64,000 nt of DNA from assembly GCF_009925085.1 (NCBI RefSeq), contig NZ_JAABNR010000001.1, positions 62,001 through 126,000 on the forward strand. Direction: 5' to 3'. The DNA is from Stagnihabitans tardus. GTDB taxonomy: Bacteria > Pseudomonadota > Alphaproteobacteria > Rhodobacterales > Rhodobacteraceae. Each line of letters opens with the position of its first letter. Position 1 is the stretch's first letter. The notes under the pieces are model-generated. The model saw only the letters and a program-made list of their open reading frames with translations, was not told where the DNA came from and did no database searches. A program made the position numbers and the translations under genes. This document shows, piece after piece, positions 18,201 to 26,040 of this stretch.

Positions 18201-19092
18201 CCACCTTGGGACGCAGTTTGCATTGGCTCGCACGAAGGTCGTCGCCAAACCAGCTGGTGACCAACGAGACCGACTCGACCCGAGGCAGTTCCTCGCCCAA
18301 TTGGTCCAGAGACTGGGAGAAGTCCGTGCGGTCTTCCAGCGTGTGAACATTGACCGAAAGGCTGACCCCCGGCCCGTCGTTGAAGCTGACCGGAGTCGTC
18401 GCCAGCGCATATTCCCCCGTCCCGGGGATCAGTGCCACACCCTTGACCACGTCGGCCAGGTCGGCCGCAGCTTCCTGTGTGCCCTTGAAGATTTCAAAGG
18501 TGAATTGCGGCACCCGGTTGCCGAAGCGGCTCAGGTCCAGGTCCTCGATCACCACATAGGCCACGCCGCGATAGCTGGGCGCCTGCCCTGCCCCTTCGAC
18601 CGCCTCGATCTTGGGATCGGGCATCTGGTCCTCGGAGCCCGGATAGAAGCGCAGGTCCAGGCTGCCCTTGGGCACCTCCATCCCATCGGCCCAGACGCGC
18701 CCCAGCCGCCGCGCCTCGTCCTGACAAAGCGCAATCGCCAGGCTGATCGTATAGCTGTAGCTGGTCGAAGCCGGGCGCGGCGAGCCCTTGGAGCCCTGCG
18801 ACCGATTCGCGGTCTCGAGGAACCGCGTGGCCCAGATGACCTCTCCCGAAACCCGCATCCGCCCCCAGACCCGGGGGATCGGCGCACCCTCGCTGGCCGA
18901 GGTCAGGGGAAAGCGCTGGATCCTCCCCTGTTCCACCGGGGCCGAACCGGCGCCAAGGATGCGCTGGTCGATGGCCTGCCCGATGGTGGCCCCGACGGCC
19001 CGCCCGATCACGGCTCCGGAAAGACCCAGGACCGTCCCGCCAAAGCCGGACCCCAAAGCTGCCCCTGCCGCCGACAGAAGAATCGTCGCCAT
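15208..19092 (-). CDS. g15: GTA g15, tail fibre / host-specificity protein
   Basis: A 1294-residue protein, last gene of the GTA structural operon and homologous to R. capsulatus GTA gp15. The N-terminus is a glycine/alanine-rich membrane-like segment; a GTA TIM-barrel glycosidase-like domain spans roughly residues 420-720 (FWADANVDFVGIDNYM, WFTEYGCAAIDK), followed by a phage tail-3-type domain (about 750-930). In the characterised particle this protein forms the tip/megatron contacting the recipient. The frame is intact and of normal length, although the upstream head genes are missing. Confidence 0.93.
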   Translation of the reverse strand: MATILLSAAGAALGSGFGGTVLGLSGAVIGRAVGATIGQAIDQRILGAGSAPVEQGRIQRFPLTSASEGAPIPRVWGRMRVSGEVIWATRFLETANRSQGSKGSPRPASTSYSYTISLAIALCQDEARRLGRVWADGMEVPKGSLDLRFYPGSEDQMPDPKIEAVEGAGQAPSYRGVAYVVIEDLDLSRFGNRVPQFTFEIFKGTQEAAADLADVVKGVALIPGTGEYALATTPVSFNDGPGVSLSVNVHTLEDRTDFSQSLDQLGEELPRVESVSLVTSWFGDDLRASQCKLRPKVDQAATDGAEMPWRVSGLTRATAQVLPSVGGKVIYGGTPTDQSVVEAIQAIQGAGKAVMFYPFVLMEQIAGNTLPDPWSDAGTQPVLPWRGRITLSVAPGRAGSPDATAAAEAEVAAFMGSALPSQFSHASGEVVYTGTEDWGYRRFILHYAHLCALAGGVDAFCVGSELRGLTQIRGTGGSFPMVEALRQLAADVRGILGAGTKISYAADWSEYGSYQVDGNLYFPLDAFWADANVDFVGIDNYMSLSDWRDGSDHLDASYGSIYNLDYLKANVAGGENYDWFYASDVAAAAQLRQPIEDGAYGEAWVYRKKDLTGWWSHAHHPRIAGVRQATATGWVPGSKPIWFTEYGCAAIDKATNQPNLFLDAYSSESALPRASNGRRDDLIQLQYMRAVNAYWGDAANNPAATLYSGRMLDMSRAHVWAWDARPFPQFPTDGDLWSDGVNYAHGHWLNGRTGGLPLSALVADICGDAGLVDGIDASGAHALVRGYTVNDIGSARQALQPLVTAYGLNIAEREGVLRFTLRSGLAATSLDRAELAISSDLDSGIEAARASVVETPGRIRLSYVEAEGDYETRSAEAIFPDETSSAVAGSELTLQLTNPEARTIAERWLVESRVARDGVRLGLPRSMLGIGAGDLVKLDGQSYRIDKVEAGEQLLMEAVRVDQGAYLPAEDIDSTTSRAAVRAAASQVFPLFMDLPLLTGSEDPVAPHVAATVSPWSGSIAVWSSASVDGFSLNRALDVPSILGITMTEIASAPSGVWDRGPALRVKLSSGTLSSASEDDVLNGVNVAAIGDGTAGNWEIIQFQEATLVAPRTYDIRVRLRGQAGTDGVAPDHWPAGSYFVLLDGAVPQIDLPLSARGLTRNYRVGALERGFADAKVVSRSLAFDGIGLRPYSVSHLEATGAVGGLIQLAWIRRTRIDGDSWQSVEVPLGEESELYEITVSQGTTVLRQEVSALPAWAYTPVMQAEDGVTGAVTIAVAQVSTRYGAGPAVTVTV

Positions 19093-19095
19093 GTC

Positions 19096-19542
19096 TCAGT
19101 CTCCTTTGGGGAAAACGAAATGCCCGGCAATCCGCCGGACCCAAGGGGCCGTCAGCGCGTTTTCAACCACGCCGTGCCCGGTATAGGCATGGATGAAGCG
19201 CGGCGCCGCGCCGCCCTCGCCCACGATGCCCAGATGCTTTGCGACAAAGCCCTGCAGCATGCGAAAGACCACAACGTCACCCGCCTTGAAGTCCGGGCCG
19301 CCCGGCAGCAACCAGCGCCGCGCGGCCTCCAGCATGACCTCGTCGCGCCGCGCCTCCGACCAGTCGACCGTATAGGGCGGCATGGCCTCGGGCTCGGTGC
19401 CCAGAAGCGCCCGCCAGACTCCACGCAGCAGCCCCAGGCAATCCGACCCAACCCCCTTCAACGAGGCCTGGTGCAGATAGGGCGTCCCGATCCAGTCCCG
19501 CGCCTCGGCCACCACATCGGGGCGCCCCATGTTTTCTGTCAT
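19096..19542 (-). CDS. g14: GTA g14, NlpC/P60-type cell-wall peptidase
   Basis: 148 residues of the NlpC/P60 family found in GTA and phage tails, thought to cut peptidoglycan for DNA entry. Catalytic Cys is C35 (GSDCLGLLR) and His is H103 (AKHLGIV), both present. It is preceded by g13 with an ATGA overlap and followed by g15 after 3 bp. Confidence 0.92.
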   Translation of the reverse strand: MTENMGRPDVVAEARDWIGTPYLHQASLKGVGSDCLGLLRGVWRALLGTEPEAMPPYTVDWSEARRDEVMLEAARRWLLPGGPDFKAGDVVVFRMLQGFVAKHLGIVGEGGAAPRFIHAYTGHGVVENALTAPWVRRIAGHFVFPKGD

Positions 19543-20426
19543 TTGAACAGGCTTTCCCCATCATTGGCCCCGCTGGAAATCGGGTAAGAGGTCATCCAGT
19601 CTTCACCCGGGATATGCGGAAAGCCCCGAAAGTTCAGGAAGTTGTTGAACTTTCCCCGGCAGGTCGCCGCCATCTTGTCGCAACCCGCCTCCAGCCGGAT
19701 GACGTCGCCCACCACCGGAGCCACGCCGAAATCCACCCAAAGCTCGATGCGCCGCGTCGCCACATCGTCCCGGTCGAACTTCACCAACCCGACCAGACCC
19801 TCGGACCCGCCGCTCAGCATCCGCGCCCGCCCCCGGTCGAACCAGCCCTCGGTGATCGAGGGCGCGCGGGCGATCCGGTAGACCCCCGGGCTCTCGATCC
19901 CCAGGATCACGGTCTCCAGCGAGAACCCCGCCTGGTCCAGGTCAAAGCGACACCGCCCATCCCCCAGAACCGCCGAGCACGAGCGCTGATAGCTCAACCC
20001 CTGGACCTGGTTCAGCTGATCGGCCAGCCCGCGCAACTCGGCCCGGAAGGCGCCCGAGGACCGGACAACCTCGCCAAAGGCCCCGCGAAAGCTCTTCATC
20101 CGCTGGCTGACATCCTGCCAGTTGACGATCCAGCTCTCGACCTCGGCCCCGTCGAAGCGCCCGGCGATCAGGTCCTCCTCTGTCACCGCCGCATCCGACA
20201 GCGCGCCCATGGCCTCGGTATTGTCCACCGACAGGCCATTGGTCTGCTGCAAGGTCCGCGCCGTCATGCCCGAGGCCGCCTTGAACGTGACCCCCTCGAA
20301 GGTCAGGTCGCGGTCATGATCGGTAAAGCCCAGGACCAGCCCATCCTTGCGTGTCACCGCCCAACAGGTGCTGACCGTCGAGATCCCCGTCCCCAGATGC
20401 GTCAGAAGATCGTCGCGCGCGCTCAT
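19539..20426 (-). CDS. g13: GTA g13, tail hub protein (DUF2163 / phiJL001 Gp84-like)
   Basis: 295 residues. N-terminal DUF2163 and C-terminal Gp84-like region. Four cysteines C150, C159, C249 and C256 (QRSC, GRC, AGC, ATC) are kept, the set proposed to hold an iron-sulfur cluster in the R. capsulatus GTA hub. Overlaps g12 and g14 by ATGA on both sides, so translation is coupled through the tail module. Confidence 0.92.
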   Translation of the reverse strand: MSARDDLLTHLGTGISTVSTCWAVTRKDGLVLGFTDHDRDLTFEGVTFKAASGMTARTLQQTNGLSVDNTEAMGALSDAAVTEEDLIAGRFDGAEVESWIVNWQDVSQRMKSFRGAFGEVVRSSGAFRAELRGLADQLNQVQGLSYQRSCSAVLGDGRCRFDLDQAGFSLETVILGIESPGVYRIARAPSITEGWFDRGRARMLSGGSEGLVGLVKFDRDDVATRRIELWVDFGVAPVVGDVIRLEAGCDKMAATCRGKFNNFLNFRGFPHIPGEDWMTSYPISSGANDGESLFK

Positions 20427-21055
20427 ATCCGCACCTCGATCACCGGAACCTGCGGGATTTCGCCTGCATGAAAGGTGGCGATGGTGACTGCGATCCGGTC
20501 GGTGTCAAAGCGCACCGGCACGTCGAACTCGCAGCCCGCCGTGACCGTGGCCCCCACCGCGGGCGGCAGTTGCAGCGTCACAACCCCCGTCGTCGCATCC
20601 ACCGAGAAATCCGCCCCCGGCACCCGCTCCGACCCATTGACGGCGATCTTCACCGTCCCGGCCACCGGCTTGGTGATCACCCGCGTCCAGCTCCCCGAAC
20701 CCGAGGCATAGGTCTTCGAAAGCTGAAACGTCACCCGCGTCCCATCTCCCGTGCCGATGACCTGATCGGTCGCACTGACCACCAGCGACGGCCGGCAGGT
20801 CTTGTAATCTGCCCAGTCCTTCCAGCGGAACGCATGCAACTGCCCGCGCCGCGCCTCGAAAAAGGTGATCAGCGTGTCGAGGTCATCCAGCGACCGCATC
20901 CCCGCCCCCGCATCGTAGCGGCGGCGGCTGTCCGACCAGGGAGAGTTGCGCTCTTCGAACCCATTGACCAGGGTCACGATCTCGGTCCGGCGCTCCGGGC
21001 CGCCGCTCGACCCCAAAGAGAGGTTCGTCGGATATCTCACATCATGAAATGCCAT
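20423..21055 (-). CDS. g12: GTA g12, distal tail protein (DUF2460)
   Basis: 210 residues with the DUF2460 pattern MAFHDVRYPTNLSLGSSGGP, EIVTLVNGFEERNSPWSDSRRRYDAG and FFEARRGQLHAFRWKDW. Start set at the MAFHDVRYP methionine conserved in GTA homologues; a longer upstream frame would run into g11. Forms the distal tail ring in the known particle. Confidence 0.93.
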   Translation of the reverse strand: MAFHDVRYPTNLSLGSSGGPERRTEIVTLVNGFEERNSPWSDSRRRYDAGAGMRSLDDLDTLITFFEARRGQLHAFRWKDWADYKTCRPSLVVSATDQVIGTGDGTRVTFQLSKTYASGSGSWTRVITKPVAGTVKIAVNGSERVPGADFSVDATTGVVTLQLPPAVGATVTAGCEFDVPVRFDTDRIAVTIATFHAGEIPQVPVIEVRI

Positions 21056-21062
21056 CTTTGCC

Positions 21063-21710
21063 TCACCGATTGCGGTTGCCGCGCGACAGGGCCTGCATGG
21101 CCTGGGCCGCGATCTGGCTCTGGCTGCGCTGGAAACCCGCCACATCCGGGGTCGAAATGTTCATCACCACTGTGACGCCGCCGCCTCCGCCCTGGGCGCG
21201 CACGCCCAGCTTGCCATCGGCGCCACGGGTCAAGGGCATGATCGCCTCGGGCCCCGCCTCGCCCATAAGCCCGGTGCCGCCCCGCATGCCAAAGGCCGTC
21301 GGAGAGCTCACGATGCCGCCTTGCGCAAAGGGCATCACCCGACCCGAGGAAAACGCCCCGCCATTGGCAAAGGCCCCGCCCAGAAGCGAGTTCAACCCAC
21401 CGGCGAGGAACCCGCCGACCGCGTTGCTCACCGGCTTCAGCGCCGTGTTGAAGACCGTCTGGGTCATGCTCCTGGCCAGCCCCCGCAGGGCATCATCCAG
21501 CCGCGAGCCACCGAAGACCACATCGCCGAAGGCCCGCGTCAGCCCGTTGCTGAAGCCCGAGGCCAGGGTGCTGACCTCGCGTCCGGTGAAGACCAGGCTC
21601 TCCTGCATCTTGGACAGCTCGGCTTCAAAGGTCGAAACCATGCCCACCGTCCCGGTCAGCGTCGTCTCAAGCGCCGCGATCTGGTCCGTCAGTTCTGTCA
21701 CTTCCGCCAT
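21063..21710 (-). CDS. g11: GTA g11, short tail tape-measure protein
   Basis: 215 residues, the short tape-measure typical of GTAs with very short-length tails compared with phages. N-terminal helical segment (LTDQIAALETTLTGTVGMV) and a glycine/alanine-rich C-terminal half (GGFLAGGLNSLLGGAFANGG). The ATG at 21710 follows GGAG by 6 bases, better than the upstream methionine at 21722. Its start lies inside the end of g10.1. Confidence 0.9.
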   Translation of the reverse strand: MAEVTELTDQIAALETTLTGTVGMVSTFEAELSKMQESLVFTGREVSTLASGFSNGLTRAFGDVVFGGSRLDDALRGLARSMTQTVFNTALKPVSNAVGGFLAGGLNSLLGGAFANGGAFSSGRVMPFAQGGIVSSPTAFGMRGGTGLMGEAGPEAIMPLTRGADGKLGVRAQGGGGGVTVVMNISTPDVAGFQRSQSQIAAQAMQALSRGNRNR

Positions 21711-21888
21711 TGGGCTCTCCATCGGGGAAAAGGGCCGCCAGCTCTTCCAGCCGCGCCCGAGTGAGCACCGGGGCGGATTTGTCCGCCCCGAGCATGATCC
21801 GCAGTTCGATGGGCGTCAGCTTCCAGAAGACCTCGGGCGTCAGCCGAAGCTCGAAAAGCCCCGCCCGCATCAGGCCCGGCCAATCCAT
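21667..21888 (-). CDS. GTA g10.1, tail assembly chaperone-like small protein
   Basis: 73 residues, matching the TIGR02216/phage tail-assembly-chaperone-6 type found between g10 and g11 in GTAs: MDWPGLMRAGLFELRLTPEVFW then LTPIELRIML. Its end overlaps g11 by 44 bp in another frame, an arrangement reminiscent of tail chaperones encoded ahead of tape-measure genes. Confidence 0.85.
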   Translation of the reverse strand: MDWPGLMRAGLFELRLTPEVFWKLTPIELRIMLGADKSAPVLTRARLEELAALFPDGEPNGGSDRTDGPDRGA

Positions 21889-22208
21889 CAGCTCTCACCC
21901 GGCACCGAAAAGGCCCGCGCCAGCAGCATCGCCGCGACCTTGGCCGCCACCAGGGGTCCCCCGCCGATCTCGACCTTCAAGAGGTCCGCCGCCGTCCCCT
22001 GCCAGCCACCGCCTCGCAAGCCCGCCACGACCAGCATCAGGACATCGCGGGTCGAGAACTTGTGGCTCTCGAACCGCGCGATCATCTCGATCAGGCTGCC
22101 CGCGCCAAGCTGATCCTCCAACTCGGCCAGGGCCCCCAGCGTCAGCTTGGCCACATGAGGCACGCCGTCCAGGTGCAGCGTCACCTCTCCGGTGAAAGGA
22201 TTGGCCAT
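21888..22208 (-). CDS. g10: GTA g10, gene-transfer-agent family protein
   Basis: 106 residues: MANPFTGEVTLHLDGVPHVA, LTLGALAELEDQLGAGSLIEM, and KFSTRDVLMLVVAGLRGGGW. This pattern is specific to GTA and related phage tail regions (tail assembly chaperone-like). One-base overlaps with g9 and g10.1 indicate tight coupling. Confidence 0.88.
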   Translation of the reverse strand: MANPFTGEVTLHLDGVPHVAKLTLGALAELEDQLGAGSLIEMIARFESHKFSTRDVLMLVVAGLRGGGWQGTAADLLKVEIGGGPLVAAKVAAMLLARAFSVPGES

Positions 22209-22621
22209 CAGAGCGCCGTGAAGGTCAGGGCGCCCGCCGAGGCCAGGGCCATGTCATAGGTGGCCTCGCCGTTGTAGGTGCCCGCATATTCGATCGAGGT
22301 GATCTGGAAGGCGCCCTCGACGATTCCGAACGAGGGGATGACGACCTGGAAATTCGGCATCACCCCGTCGAAGAAGATCTGCCGCGCCCTTGCGTCGGTA
22401 TTGGCATCGCGGAAAACGCCCGACCCCGACAGCGCCGCCGATTTCACCCCGGCGCCGCCCAGCAGTTCCCGCCAGCCGCCCGAGCTTTCCAGCGTCGTCA
22501 CATCCACGGTTTCGGCGTTGAAGGTCAGCCGCGTGGCGCGAAGCCCCGCCAGCGTTTCATAGCTCCCGCTCCCCGTCTGATCGACCTTGATCAGCAGGTC
22601 CTTGCCGCTTTGAACAGCCAT
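22208..22621 (-). CDS. g9: GTA g9, major tail tube protein (TP901-1 type)
   Basis: 137 residues of the phage TP901-1 major tail protein family: MAVQSGKDLLIKVDQTGSGSY, TFNAETVDVTTLESSGGWRELL, and the closing EGAFQITSIEYAGTYNGEATYDM. Complete. It now follows a truncated g8 remnant instead of an intact g8. Confidence 0.92.
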   Translation of the reverse strand: MAVQSGKDLLIKVDQTGSGSYETLAGLRATRLTFNAETVDVTTLESSGGWRELLGGAGVKSAALSGSGVFRDANTDARARQIFFDGVMPNFQVVIPSFGIVEGAFQITSIEYAGTYNGEATYDMALASAGALTFTAL

Positions 22622-22624
22622 GTC

Positions 22625-24070
22625 TTACTCCGTAAGGTTGATTGGAGCCCGTCCGACACGGCGAAATCCCGTGTCGAAACCAGGCGGGCAAACATCGATC
22701 AGAAGGCGACACGCGCCCGGAAGGTCAGGTCGATCCGCCGGGCGTCCCCGGTGTTCAGGCGCTTGGCCGTGGCGCGCAGGAAATAAAGCCCCACAAGCGC
22801 GCCCCGGGTCAGGGTCAGCTGCGCACCGACCAGGGCATCCGAGACCTCGGCCGCGACCGTCTTGGCCGTCATGAAGCCATTGGCATCGCTGATGACCGAG
22901 ACGGTGAACACATGGCAGGCCCAGAAGCGCCCGCTTCTCATCCGCCGTCAGGAAGTCCGCCCCCGCGACGCGTGCCCAAACCTGGTCACGTTCCACGGCC
23001 AGCGCCGGCACCTGGTCCAGGTCCGGCTTCAGCTCGACCGCCTCGCCGGTGAAACCGCTCAGCCAGGACGACAAAGCCGCCGTCACCCGCGTTGCCAGGG
23101 GCAGAACCGTCAGGCGGAAGAAAGCCCGGTTGGCCTCCTGGTAATTGGCGTAGGTCGCATCCCCCGGAATGCCGATCAGCATGGGCGGCACGCCAAAGGC
23201 GATGCAGATCTCCCGCGCCGCCGACAGCTTCGTCTCATGGAACTCCATGTCACTGGGAGAGAACCCCATCGGCTTCCAGTCCAAGCCCCCTTCCAGCAGC
23301 ATCGGCCGCCCCGCATTCCGCGCGCCCTGGTGATGGGCCTCGATCTCGCCCACCAGCCGCTCGTATTGCTCGTTGGTCAGCGTCCCCGCCCCATCGGTCC
23401 CCTTGAAGACCATGGCGCCCGAAGGCCGCGCCGCATTGTCCAGCAGCGCCTTGGACCAGGTCGCGGCCGAGGAATGGACATCCACCGACACCGCCGCCGC
23501 CTGCATGGGCGAGAGCCCGTAATGGTCGTCCTGCGGATGAAAGCTCTTGATATGGCAGATCGGCTGATATTCCGCCGAGACCGCAAAGCGATGCGTCCGC
23601 CCGTTGACGACATAGTCATAGGCCGCAGGCCAGCCATCCGCCCCCGGCACCACGTTCATCCGGTCCGAGCGCAAGACATGCAGCTCCCCCGGCAGCGCGC
23701 CCGTTCCCGGCACCGCCTCGACATAGGCATTCCCGGTCAAGAGCAGATGCCCATAAAGCGCCTCCAGCAGTTCCGCCCGCCCCTGGTGGGCATTGGGCTG
23801 CCGGATCAGCTCGGACACCGGATGCAGGTCATAGCGCCGCCCCTGGTCCTGCAAGACCAAAGGCAAGGCCGCCGCCGCCTCCGAGATCAGCTTGACCGCC
23901 CGGAACCCGATGGGATTGCCCAGGAAGCCCGATTTCATCAGGCTCACCGCATCCCGGGGCGACCAAGCCACCCGCCCCGAGGAGCCCCAAGCCACCACCC
24001 GCCCGACGGCGGAGGCCTTCTTTTCGACCACGGGAGACCCCGCGCCGCGCCTCAGAAAATCCAGGACCAT
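22625..24070 (-). CDS. g3: GTA g3, portal protein, 3' end replaced by deletion
   Basis: The frame encodes 481 residues. Residues 1-386 are HK97-type portal protein (SGRVAWSPRDAVSLMKSGF, NPIGFRAVKLISEAAAALPLV, GDATYANYQEANRAFFRLTV), ending in DEKRALLGLP, where GTA portals have only about 10-15 residues left. From residue 387 the frame reads out-of-frame g8 DNA for about 95 codons to a chance stop. So the protein has lost its natural C-terminus and gained an unrelated tail. GTA portals are normally about 395 residues. Confidence 0.88.
   Translation of the reverse strand: MVLDFLRRGAGSPVVEKKASAVGRVVAWGSSGRVAWSPRDAVSLMKSGFLGNPIGFRAVKLISEAAAALPLVLQDQGRRYDLHPVSELIRQPNAHQGRAELLEALYGHLLLTGNAYVEAVPGTGALPGELHVLRSDRMNVVPGADGWPAAYDYVVNGRTHRFAVSAEYQPICHIKSFHPQDDHYGLSPMQAAAVSVDVHSSAATWSKALLDNAARPSGAMVFKGTDGAGTLTNEQYERLVGEIEAHHQGARNAGRPMLLEGGLDWKPMGFSPSDMEFHETKLSAAREICIAFGVPPMLIGIPGDATYANYQEANRAFFRLTVLPLATRVTAALSSWLSGFTGEAVELKPDLDQVPALAVERDQVWARVAGADFLTADEKRALLGLPCVHRLGHQRCQWLHDGQDGRGRGLGCPGRCAADPDPGRACGALFPARHGQAPEHRGRPADRPDLPGACRLLIDVCPPGFDTGFRRVGRAPINLTE
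22654..22676. other. Hairpin between the g8 remnant and g9
   Basis: CGACACGG, 7-nt loop, CCGTGTCG within the 77-bp gap ahead of the abundant tail-tube gene. No T run follows, so an RNA-processing or stability element is more likely than a terminator. Confidence 0.5.
22699..22914 (-). pseudogene. g8: GTA g8 remnant (DUF3168), C-terminal half only
   Basis: About 71 codons in the frame from HVFTVSVISDANGFMTAKTV through ARRIDLTFRARVAF match the C-terminal half of GTA gp8 (tail terminator, DUF3168, usually about 135 residues). The N-terminal half is missing: immediately upstream the DNA is portal-gene sequence in another frame. No start codon with a ribosome site serves this frame. It marks the right-hand end of the deletion. 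Confidence 0.85.
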
Positions 24071-24191
24071 TCAGCCTCTCCTTGATTGCAGGGCCGCCCG
24101 ACGGCCAAACCTGTCCAGTGCCGCGCCCCCAAAGGCGCAGCCCAAGGCCCGCCGAAGCGGCCCCCAAAGGTCAGGCGACCCGCCCAACCCA

Positions 24192-24275
24192 TTTCATTGG
24201 TCGAAAAATATCCACGGGGGTCCTTGGGGGGAGCGTGCTCCCCCCAAGTTGGGGGGTCCGGGGGGCGAAAGCCCC
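24192..24275 (-). repeat. Intergenic repeat (copy 4) inside the GTA operon
   Basis: Inverted core at 24192-24212 (TTTCATTGGTCGAAAAATATCC), then CACGGGGG, hairpin TTGGGGGGAG..CTCCCCCCAA (24224-24247) and a second G6..C5 hairpin. It occupies most of the 258-bp gap between terminase and portal genes. The remainder of that gap holds nothing recognisable. Confidence 0.8.
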
Positions 24276-24328
24276 CGCGGCCTCCGCCGGTAGTCGACAA
24301 GGGCGCAAGCCCGCCGGAGACAACCGGC

Positions 24329-25741
24329 CTAAAGCCCGCGCACCTGCGGCTTGCCGATGCCCTTGGACCCTTCGATCAGCACCTCGGTCAAGGCCCAGAC
24401 CAGCGCATCCATCCTGTCCGGCGAGCCCTTGCCCTGATAGCCCGCATGGGTCATCTGGCACATCTGCTCTTCCAGCTTGGCCAGCCCCCGCACATGGGCC
24501 ACCCGGCCCTGTTCGTAAAGCGCGGCCACCGGTTCGGCCCGCAAGTATTTTCCCTTGGTCGCCGTCACCCGCTTGAAGGGCACCAGCGGATCGATGGACC
24601 TGACCACCTGCTCGACCATCTCGCCGCCCTGGTTGGTCTCCACGACCATCCGGTCGGCATTGTGCCGCTCCATCGCCGCCACCGCCGCCCGGGCCCAGCC
24701 ATCGGGCGAGGCTCCCTTGACCGAGGCATCCTCCAGGACGACTGCCCGCCAGGTGTTGACCGGCCCCTCCGTCATGGCGCCCACGACCACGATGCCGCAT
24801 TCGTCCGAGGCCTTGGTCGAGGTCACCGGCGGGTCCACCGCCACCACGATCCGGTTCAGCCGAGGCACCTCCTCCACCCGGATCGCATCCAGGCGATGAT
24901 GGCTCCAAAGCGCCCCTTCCAGGTCCTCCAACAGCTCGCCCTCCAGCTCCTGCCGCCCCAGGCTGTCCCCGGCATAGCGCGCCGTGACCTCCTCGAGGAA
25001 GCTCTTGGCCAGGTAAGCCTTGTTGGCCGAGGTCGGCGCATGGGTGCTGACCGTCGAGGGGTTCTTCATGATCGCCTTCAGGACGGCCACATTCTGCGGC
25101 GTCGTGGTGACCACCTGCTGGGGATGCTCCCCCAGCCGCAGCGCGAATTGCAGCATGTCCCAGGTCTCCTGGCCCTTCTTCCACTTGGCCAGCTCGTCCA
25201 CCCAGGCCGCATCGAACTGCGGCCCCCGCAAGCTGTCCGGGTCATGGGCGCTGAAAACCATCGCCTCCGCCCCGTTCGGCCAGACGAGCCGTTTCCGCGT
25301 CGCCTGCCACTCCGGCCGTCGATCGGGCGGAGAACACGCGAGAATCCCGCTGTCCCCCATGATCATGACCTCGCGGACCTGGTCCACCGTCTCGCCCACC
25401 AGCGCCACGCGGCGTGCCCGGCCCGGAGCCTCCGGCGTCGGCCCCTCGACCTGGGACCTGACCCATTCCGCCCCGGCCCTTGTCTTGCCCGCGCCCCGGC
25501 CCCCCATGATCACCCAGGTCTTCCAGGCCCCCGGCGGCGGCAACTGATGCGGCAGCGCCCAGAATTCGAAGAGCCAGGGCAGCGACAGAAGCGCATTGTC
25601 CGACAGCCCGCCCAGGAACTCGTCAACCTTCTCCTGCGTCGCGGAGGCAAGCCAGGCGGCGCCCGATCTCGTCCCGGGCGGCAGAAAAGTCGAGCGCGCG
25701 GGTTCCGACAGTCCCGGCAGCCTGTTTGCGGAGTTTATCAA
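24329..25741 (-). CDS. g2: GTA g2, large terminase (ATPase/nuclease)
   Basis: 470 residues in the longest frame. Walker A MGGRGAGKT (79-87), Walker B WVDE (180-183), and nuclease-domain Asp in VAVDPP (D303) are present, along with the late ALVWALTEVL. This motor packages DNA in GTAs. The longest frame begins at a TTG inside g1; no better ATG precedes the ATPase motif, so the true start is uncertain. Intact, although the capsid it would fill is missing from the cluster. Confidence 0.93.
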   Translation of the reverse strand: MINSANRLPGLSEPARSTFLPPGTRSGAAWLASATQEKVDEFLGGLSDNALLSLPWLFEFWALPHQLPPPGAWKTWVIMGGRGAGKTRAGAEWVRSQVEGPTPEAPGRARRVALVGETVDQVREVMIMGDSGILACSPPDRRPEWQATRKRLVWPNGAEAMVFSAHDPDSLRGPQFDAAWVDELAKWKKGQETWDMLQFALRLGEHPQQVVTTTPQNVAVLKAIMKNPSTVSTHAPTSANKAYLAKSFLEEVTARYAGDSLGRQELEGELLEDLEGALWSHHRLDAIRVEEVPRLNRIVVAVDPPVTSTKASDECGIVVVGAMTEGPVNTWRAVVLEDASVKGASPDGWARAAVAAMERHNADRMVVETNQGGEMVEQVVRSIDPLVPFKRVTATKGKYLRAEPVAALYEQGRVAHVRGLAKLEEQMCQMTHAGYQGKGSPDRMDALVWALTEVLIEGSKGIGKPQVRGL

Positions 25742-25946
25742 AACGGCCCCTCTCTTCCTGCATCAACTCGAAAGCGTCCCGCAGATCGCGGGCCAGCGCT
25801 GGCGTTTTTTTGACATCGGCCAAGGTGCCGTCCTTCACCTTCTTCAAGGCGCGCGCCAATTCCTCGGCCGCCTCCCTGAGGAGCGTTTCGGTCACCTCTG
25901 CCAGATCGACGGGGTCTTCATCCCCGGCTGCGAAATGTATGCTCAT
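25623..25946 (-). CDS. g1: GTA g1, small terminase-like protein
   Basis: 107 residues from the ATG at 25946 (MSIHFAAGDEDPVDLAEVTE). Mostly helical and charged, as in GTA gp1, the small terminase homologue that in R. capsulatus lacks sequence-specific packaging. The frame is open to 26069, but the upstream part would overlap the promoter. Ends overlapping the beginning of g2. Confidence 0.82.
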   Translation of the reverse strand: MSIHFAAGDEDPVDLAEVTETLLREAAEELARALKKVKDGTLADVKKTPALARDLRDAFELMQEERGRFDKLRKQAAGTVGTRALDFSAARDEIGRRLACLRDAGEG

Positions 25947-26040
25947 GCCTGATGGACCTGCCTTCCCATAGCCGGAAAAGGAAAAGCGGCGCCGGGCGCT
26001 GTACCCGGGCCGCTTGCCCACCTCTTCCATCATGTCCAAA

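Noticed and set aside
15646-19587. Long plus-strand frames opposite GTA g15
   Set aside because: No homology-like motifs; g15 and its neighbours occupy the minus strand with overlapping starts and stops.
22625-22912. C-terminal 95 residues of the portal reading frame as a new domain
   Set aside because: They are an out-of-frame reading of the g8 remnant and g8-g9 gap (Arg/Gly/Cys-rich), not a domain.
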